From contig NZ_CP049869.1 of the NCBI RefSeq assembly GCF_011300455.1, forward strand, positions 868,001 to 932,000: 64,000 nucleotides of DNA. Direction: 5' to 3'. Below are positions 8,848-17,157 of this stretch, piece by piece. The number at the start of each line of letters is the position of its first letter. Within the stretch, counting starts at the first letter, position 1. The translations under genes and the position numbers were made by a program. Origin of the DNA: Sphingomonas piscis. GTDB taxonomy: Bacteria; Pseudomonadota; Alphaproteobacteria; Sphingomonadales; Sphingomonadaceae. The notes under the pieces were generated by a model that made no database searches, was not told the origin of the DNA, and was given only the letters and a program-made list of their open reading frames with translations.

Positions 8848-10389
8848 ATGTCGGAAAGTGGCCGAAGCATCCTGATCGTCGGTGGCGGCACGGCCGGGTG
8901 GCTGAGCGCCGCCTACCTCGCCAAGGCGCTTGCGCTTCGAGACAACGCCCATCTTACCATCACGCTCTTGGAATCGCCGGACATCGGCACCATCGGGGTC
9001 GGCGAGGGTACCTTCCCCACCATACGCGAGACGCTGCGGTTCCTCGATATCGACGAAGGCCAGTTCATCCGCGAGGCATCGGCGACGTTCAAGCAGGGCA
9101 TCCTTTTCTCCGACTGGCTGCACGCACCTTCTCCGGCCAAGCGCCACCGCTACTTCCACCCATTCGAAGCGCCCTTCTACTCGGAGGATACGAGCCTCGT
9201 TCCTTACTGGTTGCTTCAGGACGAGCAGAGCCGGCCGTCATTTGCCGAGGCGGTGACCATCCAGAACAAGGTTGCAGGAGCGAAGCGAGGGCCCAAGCGG
9301 CCGGATGAGCCGGCTTTCGACGGGCCGCTCAACTATGCTTACCATGTCGACGCCGCCAGTCTCGCCAGGCTCCTCCGTGAGCGGGCGCTGAGCCTTGGCG
9401 TGCGGCATATAACGGGTGAAGTCGCGGATGTGTCACTTCGGCCCGATGGCGCGATCGCCGAGGTCAGGACCACCGCTGGCGCCGGCTTCACGGCCGACCT
9501 TTATGTCGATTGCACGGGCTTCCGCAGCGAATTGATCGGCAAGGCGCTCGAAAGTCCGTTTCGCTCCGTCCGCGACACGCTCTTCACCAATCGCGCTCTT
9601 ACCTGCCGAGTGGGTTATGAGGACCCCGACACTCCGATCGAAAGCTACACGCTCGCCACCGCGCACGCCGCGGGCTGGACGTGGGACATCGGCCTGGCGG
9701 GGGCCAGGGGAATCGGTTGCGTTTACTCATCCGACCACCTGGACGACGACCAGGCGCTGGCGGTGCTCCGTGACTATGTGGGGCCTCAGTTCAACGAGGG
9801 TGCGGTCAAGACCATCGGCTTCGACGTCGGATACCGCGAGCAGCAGTGGGTGAAGAATTGCGTCGCCATCGGCTTGTCGGCGGGATTCCTTGAGCCATTG
9901 GAGGCGACCGGCCTCGTCCTGATCGAAGCGGCGGTGGGAATGGTTGCCGAGCTTTTCCCCCACCACGGTCCGGTCGATGCCCCCGCCCGGCGCTTCAGCA
10001 AGCTGATGAGCGCCCGCTTCGACAGCATCGTCAAATTCCTGAAGCTTCATTACTGCCTGTCGCAGCGCGACGAGGCCTTCTGGCGCGACAATGTCGCCGC
10101 ATCGACGGTCCCCGACGAACTTAAGGACCTGCTTGAACAATGGCGCTACCGGCCGCCCGGCCGCTTCGACTTCATCCTGGACGTCGAAAGCTTTGCCTTC
10201 TTCAACTACCAGTACATTCTTTACGGCATGGGATTTCGCACCGATCTGTCCGCCGGTAGGTCCGACTTCCCGAAGGTCGCGGCCGCCCAGAAGCTGTTCG
10301 AACGGATTCAGGCCTTCGGCGACAAGGCGGCCCGAGACTTGCCCTCGCACCGAACTCTGATCTCGCAAATGAGCGTCGCCGCCGCCTAG
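8848..10389 (+). CDS. Flavin-dependent tryptophan-halogenase family protein
   Basis: 513-residue FAD-dependent halogenase-like enzyme; family members use FADH2, O2 and halide to halogenate indoles or other aromatics. The dinucleotide-binding motif GGGTAGW is at residues 12-18. A lysine at 82 (ATFKQGILF) aligns with the catalytic Lys79 of PrnA and a glutamate at 352 (EPLEATG) with the Glu346 region. The WxWxIP signature is present as WTWDIG at 277-282, with glycine in place of proline. No flavin reductase or TonB receptor is adjacent, although such genes often accompany sphingomonad homologues. The start has no clear ribosome binding site. Halogenating activity is plausible but unproven. Confidence 0.85.
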   Translation: MSESGRSILIVGGGTAGWLSAAYLAKALALRDNAHLTITLLESPDIGTIGVGEGTFPTIRETLRFLDIDEGQFIREASATFKQGILFSDWLHAPSPAKRHRYFHPFEAPFYSEDTSLVPYWLLQDEQSRPSFAEAVTIQNKVAGAKRGPKRPDEPAFDGPLNYAYHVDAASLARLLRERALSLGVRHITGEVADVSLRPDGAIAEVRTTAGAGFTADLYVDCTGFRSELIGKALESPFRSVRDTLFTNRALTCRVGYEDPDTPIESYTLATAHAAGWTWDIGLAGARGIGCVYSSDHLDDDQALAVLRDYVGPQFNEGAVKTIGFDVGYREQQWVKNCVAIGLSAGFLEPLEATGLVLIEAAVGMVAELFPHHGPVDAPARRFSKLMSARFDSIVKFLKLHYCLSQRDEAFWRDNVAASTVPDELKDLLEQWRYRPPGRFDFILDVESFAFFNYQYILYGMGFRTDLSAGRSDFPKVAAAQKLFERIQAFGDKAARDLPSHRTLISQMSVAAA

Positions 10390-10874
10390 GCGCGGACGAA
10401 CAGGCTCTTCAGCCATTGCGGGGCGCTGGGCGTCGCCTGCCGCCAGTCCAGGTCGCTGTCCGGCGAATAGGTCCAGGGATTGATGGTCTTGACCTTGCCC
10501 TGCTTGAACCGCTGCGGCGTTCGCGTCGCGACGAACAGCCCATGTTCCAACGCTGTCGCGGCAATCAGGCCGTCACGGAGATCCGCGTAGCCGAGCTGCG
10601 ACCATCGACGCACCACCGCGTCGTCTACAGCCAATATGCGGCCGGCGAAGGCCACGCCGACCTTGCTCGTCAGCCATTCGTGCAAGGCGACGGCTCCAGC
10701 TTTGTCCGTCCGCTCCAGCCGACCGGCCGAGCCCTGCAAATCCAGCAATGACACGACGGATATAAAGACCGTCGTCGGGATCAGCGTCGCTGCCCATTCG
10801 ACCAAGGACGCATCACCCTCTCCCGACCCGCCACCCCGGAGCGTCCAGAGAACATCGGTGTCGATGAGGTGCAT
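10386..10874 (-). CDS. PIN-domain toxin of a VapBC-type pair
   Basis: 162-residue PIN-domain protein, expected to be a Mg-dependent endoribonuclease toxin. The first acidic site is D5/D7 (LIDTDVLW). The second, normally glutamate, appears as aspartate in SVVSLLDLQG. The third is the aspartate of YADLRDGLIAATALEHGL, followed by LFVATRT. Length is above the usual 130-140 because of a C-terminal extension (NPWTYSPDSDLDW...). The start overlaps the antitoxin stop by one base (TGATG on the minus strand). Its stop shares CTAG with the halogenase stop. Confidence 0.85.
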   Translation of the reverse strand: MHLIDTDVLWTLRGGGSGEGDASLVEWAATLIPTTVFISVVSLLDLQGSAGRLERTDKAGAVALHEWLTSKVGVAFAGRILAVDDAVVRRWSQLGYADLRDGLIAATALEHGLFVATRTPQRFKQGKVKTINPWTYSPDSDLDWRQATPSAPQWLKSLFVRA

Positions 10875-11110
10875 CAGCCGCGGCTCCAGGGTCCAAGCGA
10901 TCGCCAGTCCAGATCGGCAGGGAGGCTCGGCGCAGCCGCGAGCAGATCGGGCAGGCTGTCCGGTTTGCCTATCATCTGCCGGTACGTATCGATGCTCAGC
11001 AGAACATGGGTCGGCTTGCCGCGGTCGGTGACGAACACCGGCTGGTCCCGCGCGAGTCGCTTTGCATTGCTCACATCCTGGTTGAATTCGCGGCTGCTGA
11101 TGCTCTTCAT
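10874..11110 (-). CDS. Phd/YefM-family antitoxin of the PIN pair
   Basis: 78-residue antitoxin. The N-terminal MKSISSREFNQDVSNAKRLA and PVFVTDRGKPTHVLLSIDTY are typical of the Phd/YefM (prevent-host-death) DNA-binding fold. The C-terminal part (LPDLLAAAPSLPADLDW) is the expected toxin-neutralising tail. Members bind their own promoter and block the cognate toxin. The gene is first in a two-gene minus-strand operon, and a 9-bp inverted repeat lies just upstream. Confidence 0.88.
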   Translation of the reverse strand: MKSISSREFNQDVSNAKRLARDQPVFVTDRGKPTHVLLSIDTYRQMIGKPDSLPDLLAAAPSLPADLDWRSLGPWSRG

Positions 11111-11115
11111 CTCGG

Positions 11116-11152
11116 ACCTACATCGCTACAATCGGCATGCTTGGATGTAGGT
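11116..11152. promoter_or_regulatory. Candidate antitoxin operator (9-bp inverted repeat)
   Basis: ACCTACATC at 11116-11124 and GATGTAGGT at 11144-11152 form a perfect inverted repeat with a 19-base spacer. It begins six bases upstream of the antitoxin start. Position and symmetry fit autoregulation by the Phd-type antitoxin, alone or with the toxin; this is inference. Confidence 0.6.
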
Positions 11153-11322
11153 ACATTACTACCTTGTCGCATGGTCGCAACAGCTTTGGCGGGTGCTCGG
11201 GAATAATGCGCGGCGGGCGGCGGGTCGGGTCGATTTCTGCTTGAGTTCGCCGCTCCGCTTCAGCCTTTCTGCCTCCCGCAAGCGTGCTCAAAGACAGCGC
11301 GCGGCAGCGTTGGGGAGGGGAA

Positions 11323-12693
11323 ATGTCAGATCTACTTCAGGCCACGTGGGTGGCCCTTGCAGACATCATGGCGCCGCATGGTCCTGCCGTGAATGCTGTC
11401 AAAAGCTTTGCACCGGGCGACTACAGCATCCACTTCTTCCTGCAGTTGGCGGTCATCATTCTCGCCTGCCGCGTCGTCGGCTGGATCGGCCAGAAATTCC
11501 TTGGGCAACCGCAGGTGGTCGGCGAGATGATTGCCGGCGTGGTGCTTGGCCCCTCGCTCTTCGGGCTGCTCGCCCCGGACATTCAGGCCGCAATCTTCCC
11601 CAAAGAGACCAAGAGCGTCCTCTACTCCGGCGCGCAGCTCGGAGTTGGGCTTTACATGTTCATTGTTGGGCTCACGCTTCAGCTCGACCATTTCAAGACG
11701 AAGGCGCGCAGTGCCGCGACGGTATCCGCCGCGGGGATCGGTGCGCCGTTCATGATCGCCATCCTCATCACGCCGCTGCTGATGACTGTCCCCGGCCTGT
11801 TCGCGCCAGGTATCAGTCAGTTCAATGCCACCCTGTTCATGGGTGCCTGCATCGCGTTGACCGCATTTCCGATGCTGGCGCGGATCATCAACGAGCGCGG
11901 CCTTGCGAACAGCTCACTCGGCACGCTCACGTTGACCGCGGGCGCCTTTGACGACGCGGCGTCGTGGTGTGTCCTTGCCGTTGTGCTTGCCACCTTCGGA
12001 TCCGGTGCAGGCGTTGCCGTCATCGCGATTGTCGGCGGCGTCGGCTACGCCGCCTTCATGCTCCTGTTCGGCCGCAGGCTGCTGGCACCGCTCGGCCGCA
12101 TGGTCGAGGCCAAGGGCGAGATGAGCAACACGGTGCTTGCTGTCACCCTGATGCTGTTCTGCCTGTCCGCCTTCCTGATGGACGCGATCGGCATTCATGC
12201 CGTCTTCGGCGGTTTTCTCCTCGGCGCGGTGATGCCGCGTGGGCTGTTCGTCACCGAGCTCAAGAAGAAGCTGGAGCCGATGACGGTGATCCTGCTGCTG
12301 CCGATGTTCTTCACCTATTCGGGACTCAACACCCGTCTCGATATGGTGAACAACCTGCCGCTGCTGCTCATTGCCGGCGGAATCCTCATCGCATCCATCC
12401 TTGCCAAGTTCGGTGCCTGCTGGGCGGCCGCACGTTTGTCCGGAGAGGATAACCGGACAGCGCTCGGCATCGGCGCCCTGATGAATGCGCGCGGCCTCAT
12501 GGAGCTGATCATCATCAACATCGGGCTTCAGAAAGGCGTGATCGGGCCGACCCTCTTTTCGATGATGGTGCTGATGGCCGTGGTCACGACCATGATGGCA
12601 AGCCCGCTGTTTGAGGTCGTCTACGGTCGAAAGGCGCGCGAAAGCGGCGAGCTCGGCAAGCTTCAGGGCAGCATGGCGGCGGACGCCGCGTAA
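11323..12693 (+). CDS. Monovalent cation:proton antiporter (CPA2/Kef-type membrane domain)
   Basis: 456-residue inner-membrane transporter predicted to exchange Na+ or K+ for H+. About twelve hydrophobic segments are visible. The family signature is GQPQVVGEMIAGVVLGPSLFG near the N terminus, followed by ALTAFPMLARIINERGL and TAGAFDDAASWCVLA, whose DD-type acidic pair lies in the ion-binding helix. The cytoplasmic RCK/TrkA domain of KefB/KefC is absent. The ATG at 11323 is chosen over an upstream in-frame ATG because GGGGAGGGGAA directly precedes it and the upstream extension is not hydrophobic. A hairpin terminator follows. Confidence 0.9.
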   Translation: MSDLLQATWVALADIMAPHGPAVNAVKSFAPGDYSIHFFLQLAVIILACRVVGWIGQKFLGQPQVVGEMIAGVVLGPSLFGLLAPDIQAAIFPKETKSVLYSGAQLGVGLYMFIVGLTLQLDHFKTKARSAATVSAAGIGAPFMIAILITPLLMTVPGLFAPGISQFNATLFMGACIALTAFPMLARIINERGLANSSLGTLTLTAGAFDDAASWCVLAVVLATFGSGAGVAVIAIVGGVGYAAFMLLFGRRLLAPLGRMVEAKGEMSNTVLAVTLMLFCLSAFLMDAIGIHAVFGGFLLGAVMPRGLFVTELKKKLEPMTVILLLPMFFTYSGLNTRLDMVNNLPLLLIAGGILIASILAKFGACWAAARLSGEDNRTALGIGALMNARGLMELIIINIGLQKGVIGPTLFSMMVLMAVVTTMMASPLFEVVYGRKARESGELGKLQGSMAADAA

Positions 12694-12702
12694 AGCCCGC
12701 TT

Positions 12703-12745
12703 CCGCCCGTCGCGCATATCCCTTCCGCGCGGCGGGCGGCATTTT
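12703..12745 (+). terminator. Probable terminator after the antiporter
   Basis: A 13-bp stem CCGCCCGTCGCGC / GCGCGGCGGGCGG with one G-T pair lies at 12703-12715 and 12727-12739. It is followed by CATTTTC, a short T-tract. Confidence 0.65.
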
Positions 12746-12839
12746 CGGCCTGCTAATCTATGATGGTTACGATCCGTGCCGAATTGAACCAGCCAATAAT
12801 CTCAAGGAACGGAAGCGTTTAGCGCCTGTTCGCTGCTTC

Positions 12840-13244
12840 ATGATTCACGCGCCTTTGTCCGCCGAGCTTGGTACCTGTTTTGGCCGGCGGGAGGGTGGCG
12901 GCCGACGTTCGTCGGGCCGAAGCGAAGCGCGACTGACGGCAGTTGCGCGAACCTTGATCGCTACCCGTACGGTCGAACTCGGCGATGTTTCGGCAACCGG
13001 GGCAAGGCTGCATGGGCAGGACCTTCCCAAGGTCGGCGACGAACTGTTCCTTCGTATCCGCAAGGTCGAGACCTTTGGGAGGGTGGTATGGCGGGAGGGC
13101 GACTGCGCTGGCGTCGCCTTTGACGAGCCGCTGACGGCTTCGGAGCTGAACGTTGTCCGAAGCGAGGGTGCGCGAACCAGCCAGATGAGGTTGACGCCCG
13201 CGGAGGTGGATGCCTTGGACCAGTGGGTGGTGGGGTCCCGCTGA
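12840..13244 (+). CDS. PilZ-domain protein (c-di-GMP binding motif intact)
   Basis: 134 residues forming a single PilZ domain, the usual c-di-GMP receptor. Both ligand motifs are present: RxxxR at R23-R27 and R27-R31 (RRSSGRSEAR), and D-x-S-x-x-G at D49-S51-G54 (GDVSATGARL). The barrel continues through LFLRIRKVETFGRVVWREGDCAGVAFDEPL. There is no second effector domain, so it would act through a protein partner. It is followed at 86 bases by a KaiC-like ATPase and a hybrid kinase on the same strand. No clear ribosome binding site precedes the ATG. Confidence 0.85.
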   Translation: MIHAPLSAELGTCFGRREGGGRRSSGRSEARLTAVARTLIATRTVELGDVSATGARLHGQDLPKVGDELFLRIRKVETFGRVVWREGDCAGVAFDEPLTASELNVVRSEGARTSQMRLTPAEVDALDQWVVGSR

Positions 13245-13329
13245 ATTCGCATGTCGTGCCCCGTCAGGCGGCGCCATTGCAAAGAATCGCTGACTACGGC
13301 AGAGCCCCATCTCCCACCGGAGTGCGTCC

Positions 13330-14841
13330 ATGGCTGCGAATTCCGAACTGCTGATCGACGGCGCCGCCGTTTCCTCCGGTTCCCCGCCGCTCGATTACAT
13401 CCTTGCCGGTGGCTATGCCGGCAACCGTGTTCACCTGTTAGAAGGTGCGCCCGGGTGCGGTAAGACGACGCTTGGCCTGCAATTCCTGCGCGACGGCGCG
13501 GCCAAGGGCGAGAAGTGCCTGTACATCACCTTGTCGGAAAGCCGCGAGGAGTTGCTCCACGTCGCCGACACTCACGGCTGGGATCTTGCAGGCATCGACA
13601 TTTTCGAGCTTGTTCCGCCCGAGTTGAGCCTGGATACGGAACGCGAGCAGTCGATCGTCTATGCATCGGATCTGGAACTCGGTGAGACGGTTCAGATGGT
13701 CATGGACGAGGTGGAGCGCATCGCTCCTGCGCGGATCGTCTTCGACTCCCTTTCGGAAATCCGGCTGCTGGCCCAAGGCCCCCTGCGCTTCCGTCGGCAG
13801 GTCCTCGCGCTCAAGCATTATTTCGCGCAGCACAAGTGCACCGTCCTGTTTCTCGACGACCTCACCATGATGGAAACCGACCTCAGCCTTCACAGCCTGG
13901 CGCACGGCGTGATCCGTCTTGAGCAGATTGCACAGACCTATGGGGCCGAGCGGCGGCGGCTGCGGGTTTTCAAGATGCGTGGCCGGGCGTTCCGCGGCGG
14001 CTTCCACGACTTCACCATCCGCAAGGGCGGGCTGGTCATCTTTCCGCGCTTGGTAGCCTCGTCGCATCCGGACGACGGCCATGAGGACAGACGCGCCTCC
14101 AGCGGCGTGCCACAGCTCGACAATCTGGTCGGCGGGGGCCTGGATTATGGCACCACCAATCTGGTGATCGGTCCTTCGGGTTCCGGCAAATCAACGCTGG
14201 TGCTGCAATTTCTGAAAGCCGCCATGGAACGTGGCGAGAAGGTGCTGATCGTCAGCTTCGACGAAACCGAGCGAGTATTCCAAAGGCGCGCGACGGGCCT
14301 TGGCGTGGACATCGCGAGCTTTTCGGACGCGGGACTGCTCAAGGTTCAGCAGGTCGATCCAGCCGAATTGTCTCCTGGTGAGCTGGCAGGAATCATCCGG
14401 CACGAAGTGGATCACGGCACCAGCATCGTCGTCCTGGATTCACTCACAGGCTACCAGCATGCAATGTCGGAGGAGCAATATATGCTGCTCCAGATGCATG
14501 AGCTGGTAACCTATCTGAACCAGCAAGGTGTCCTCACCTTCCTCATCCTGGCCCAATCGGGAATGGTCGGGTCGATGCAGTCGCCGGTAGACCTGACCTA
14601 CCTTTCGGACGCGGTGCTGTTGCTTCGTTTCTTCGAGGCTAATGCCGAATTGAAACGAGCGCTGTCTGTTCTCAAGAAGCGCACTGGATCCCACGAGACT
14701 ACGATCAGGGAATTGTCGATTACCTCCGACGGAGTCGATGTCGGTGAGACGCTTTCCGGCTTTCGGGGAATTCTGACGGGCACGCCGGTCTATGAGGGCG
14801 ATTCAAAACTGCTCGTGAAGAGCCTTGGCCAGCCCGGCTGA
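13330..14841 (+). CDS. KaiC-like double-domain ATPase
   Basis: 503-residue RecA-superfamily protein with two KaiC domains in tandem. Walker A motifs are GAPGCGKTT (about residues 39-47) and GPSGSGKST (281-289). Walker B-like strands are RIVFDSLSE and SIVVLDSLTG. The catalytic glutamate region after the first P-loop is seen as SREELLHV. In cyanobacteria KaiC is the clock core and autophosphorylates. Here no kaiA or kaiB is nearby, so this is a KaiC-family signalling ATPase rather than a proven clock. Its 3' end overlaps the following histidine kinase by 17 bases, which argues for a functional pair. Confidence 0.9.
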   Translation: MAANSELLIDGAAVSSGSPPLDYILAGGYAGNRVHLLEGAPGCGKTTLGLQFLRDGAAKGEKCLYITLSESREELLHVADTHGWDLAGIDIFELVPPELSLDTEREQSIVYASDLELGETVQMVMDEVERIAPARIVFDSLSEIRLLAQGPLRFRRQVLALKHYFAQHKCTVLFLDDLTMMETDLSLHSLAHGVIRLEQIAQTYGAERRRLRVFKMRGRAFRGGFHDFTIRKGGLVIFPRLVASSHPDDGHEDRRASSGVPQLDNLVGGGLDYGTTNLVIGPSGSGKSTLVLQFLKAAMERGEKVLIVSFDETERVFQRRATGLGVDIASFSDAGLLKVQQVDPAELSPGELAGIIRHEVDHGTSIVVLDSLTGYQHAMSEEQYMLLQMHELVTYLNQQGVLTFLILAQSGMVGSMQSPVDLTYLSDAVLLLRFFEANAELKRALSVLKKRTGSHETTIRELSITSDGVDVGETLSGFRGILTGTPVYEGDSKLLVKSLGQPG

Positions 14842-16540
14842 CCTCAGCGAGGATCCCTTCCTGATCATCGCGCCCGGTGGGCGCGATGCCGCCGTCGTTG
14901 CCGAATTGCTGCGCAGCGCGAAATTGACCATTGAATATGATCCCGACAACAGCAAGCTGTTCAGCGCGCTAGCACTGGGCCGCGCGTCAGGCGCGATCAT
15001 CACCGACGATGCTTGGGCAAGGATCGGCCCGCAACGGCTTCAGGAAGCGATCGAGAGTCAGCCTCCATGGTCGGATTTCCCCTTCATTCTTCTCTCCCGG
15101 CGTGGAGAGACGAGGGCCGGCTCCCGCAGCCTGGAGGACGTCGCCAACGTCACGGTGCTTGAACGCCCGCTTCATCCCGCAACGCTGGTCAGCGCCGTTC
15201 GCTCGGCCCGGAGAAGCCGGCAGAGGCAGCGGCTTGCCGGTCAGCATTTGCGGGAGCTCGAACAGGCCCGGACTGAGTTGCACAACCTGGCCGGATCGCT
15301 CGAGACCAAGGTTCGCGATCGGACTCGTGACCTGGCGAGCGCCAACGATCGGCTCACTGCCGAAATCGCGGAGCGTGAGAAAGCGGAGGCGCGGCTCATC
15401 CAGGCGCAGAAGATGGAGGCGGTCGGGCAGCTGACCGGCGGCCTTGCTCACGACTTCAACAATCTTTTGACGGCCGTGGTCGGATCCCTCGACCTCCTCC
15501 TTCGGCGGACAGACGACGAGAAGCTCAAGCGGCTTGCCAACAACGCTCTTCAGGCAGCGGAACGCGGCGCAAAGCTCACGGCCCAGCTGCTCGCCTTCTC
15601 GCGTCGCCAGCGGCTGTCGCCTGCGGCAACCGATGCCAATGAGATTGTCACCAAGATGGGCGACCTGCTCGCCCGGACGATTGGACCTCAAGTGCGGGTA
15701 GAAACCCGCCTAGACCCGCAGCTGTGGCATGCGCTGGCGGATCCGACGCAGATGGAGGTGATGATCCTCAACCTGGCGATCAACGCTCGCGATGCCATGC
15801 CGCACGGTGGCCGCCTGACGATCTCCACCGACAATGTGCTCCAAGTACCGGCCCACTTGTCGAGCGAACTTGGCGGGCGCGAATATGTTGCCGTCTCCGT
15901 TGCTGACACGGGCTCCGGAATGTCGCCTGACGTGATTGCCCGCGCGTTCGAACCGTTCTTCACTACCAAGGAGCAGGGTCGCGGCACCGGTCTTGGACTT
16001 TCCCAGCTTTACGGGTTCGCCAAGCAGTCGGGCGGCACCGTTCGGATCGAAAGCCAGGAGGGTAAAGGCACCAAGGTGACCGTCTACCTGCCGCGAACAA
16101 ACGCGCCCGCCAAGGTGGTCGAACTCGCGCCTGCGAGCACCGGCCAATCGGACCTCATGTCCGTACTGCTCGTCGACGATGACGATGCGGTCCGCGAGGT
16201 TTGCGCCACCATGCTCGAGGAAATCGGCTGCCGGGTCAGCGACGCATCCTCGGGCGAGCAGGCGCTGGACCTGCTTGCCAATCATCATTTCACCGTCATG
16301 GTCACCGACGTGGCGATGCCTGGAATGTCGGGCGTCACCCTTGCCGAACGCGCACGCGAAATCGCGCCCGACATGCCGATCATGTTCGCGAGCGGTTACG
16401 CCGACCTGGGGTCGTTCGGTGAGGATTTGGCTGACGAGGTCGTCATGAAGAAGCCCTACCGGCTGGCCGAACTCGCCGCTCGGTTGCACGATCTCCGCGG
16501 CGCCGAAGCGGCCGACAACGTGATCCCCCTGCGGCCTTAA
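14825..16540 (+). CDS. Hybrid sensor histidine kinase with C-terminal receiver
   Basis: 571 residues. The N-terminal 125 residues look like a degenerate receiver (DPFLIIAPGGRDAAVVAELL), followed by a coiled coil (about 135-195). The HisKA phospho-acceptor is His209 (GGLAHDFNNLL). The ATPase domain has NLAINARDAMPHGG, VADTGSGM and GRGTGLGLSQLYGF. A C-terminal receiver shows VLLVDDDDAV, the phospho-aspartate in VTDVAMPGMSG and a K-K-P motif (VMKKPYR). There are no membrane segments, so it is cytosolic. The probable start is TTG at 14825 inside the KaiC-like gene, preceded by GAAGAG. The KaiC-like ATPase is its likely input partner. Confidence 0.9.
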   Translation: MASPADLSEDPFLIIAPGGRDAAVVAELLRSAKLTIEYDPDNSKLFSALALGRASGAIITDDAWARIGPQRLQEAIESQPPWSDFPFILLSRRGETRAGSRSLEDVANVTVLERPLHPATLVSAVRSARRSRQRQRLAGQHLRELEQARTELHNLAGSLETKVRDRTRDLASANDRLTAEIAEREKAEARLIQAQKMEAVGQLTGGLAHDFNNLLTAVVGSLDLLLRRTDDEKLKRLANNALQAAERGAKLTAQLLAFSRRQRLSPAATDANEIVTKMGDLLARTIGPQVRVETRLDPQLWHALADPTQMEVMILNLAINARDAMPHGGRLTISTDNVLQVPAHLSSELGGREYVAVSVADTGSGMSPDVIARAFEPFFTTKEQGRGTGLGLSQLYGFAKQSGGTVRIESQEGKGTKVTVYLPRTNAPAKVVELAPASTGQSDLMSVLLVDDDDAVREVCATMLEEIGCRVSDASSGEQALDLLANHHFTVMVTDVAMPGMSGVTLAERAREIAPDMPIMFASGYADLGSFGEDLADEVVMKKPYRLAELAARLHDLRGAEAADNVIPLRP

Positions 16541-16635
16541 GCCGAAACGCGAACATCCCCGAAGATCAGCCTCAAGCGTTCCACGCCTCTCAAGCCGTCC
16601 TTTCGTTTCAAGCTCTTGTCGGCTAATAGACATTC

Positions 16636-17091
16636 ATGATCGCACAGAAGACCCGCTATGCGCTGCGCTCTCTCCTGTACCTGGTGGAGGAAGGCGGCGG
16701 CGGGCCGGTGCAGCTGGCGCGGATCGCAAGCAGCCAGAACGTCCCCCCAAAATATCTCGAGCTCATCATGCTCGATCTCAAGAAGACCGGTTTGGTGAAG
16801 AGCATCCGCGGCCCGAAGGGCGGCTACGTCCTCGCCCGCCCGCCTGAGGCTATCTCCTTCGGTGAGATCGTCCGCACCATGGAAGGGCCGATCGCCCTGG
16901 TTTCATGCGCTAGCGTGAATTATTATGCGCCCTGCGGTGACTGCCACGATGAGGCGACCTGCGCCATCCGCCGCGCCTTCGCCGTCCTTCGCGATCAGAG
17001 CACGGCCGTGCTGGACTCCATCTCTCTTGCCCAGGGTGCCGAGTGGGAAGAGCGGCTCGCCCCGAGGGAGCCTTTGGTCCACCAAGCTTGA
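16636..17091 (+). CDS. Rrf2-family transcriptional regulator
   Basis: 151-residue winged-helix repressor. The N-terminal HTH is typical (MIAQKTRYALRSLLYLVEEG, then VPPKYLELIMLDLKKTGLVKSIRGPKGGYVLARPP). Three cysteines are clustered in the C-terminal region (C-GDC-HDEATC spacing around residues 100-115), as in Rrf2 proteins that bind Fe-S clusters such as IscR. No Fe-S assembly genes are adjacent, so the regulon is unknown. A 95-base gap separates it from the kinase gene, and a tRNA gene lies downstream on the opposite strand. Confidence 0.88.
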   Translation: MIAQKTRYALRSLLYLVEEGGGGPVQLARIASSQNVPPKYLELIMLDLKKTGLVKSIRGPKGGYVLARPPEAISFGEIVRTMEGPIALVSCASVNYYAPCGDCHDEATCAIRRAFAVLRDQSTAVLDSISLAQGAEWEERLAPREPLVHQA

Positions 17092-17157
17092 TCCCTTCGG
17101 CTGTCGCCTGACTGTCAAATCCAGCGTGGCACCATGTCTGAAGATCGTCCGGTGCGG

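Noticed and set aside
8764..11160. Halogenase and toxin-antitoxin pair as a mobile island
   Set aside because: No integrase, direct repeats or base-composition break is visible at the borders, and the nearby tRNA gene at 17.2 kb is not adjacent.
11193..11951. A 252-codon plus-strand frame over the antiporter start
   Set aside because: Out of frame with the antiporter and low in hydrophobic or family signal; the antiporter frame is clear.
13330..14841. A true circadian clock KaiC
   Set aside because: No kaiA or kaiB in the window, and the tandem Ser/Thr autophosphorylation sites of the second domain could not be identified.
17092..17157. A terminator between the Rrf2 gene and tRNA-Ala
   Set aside because: No stem followed by a T-tract could be found on either strand.
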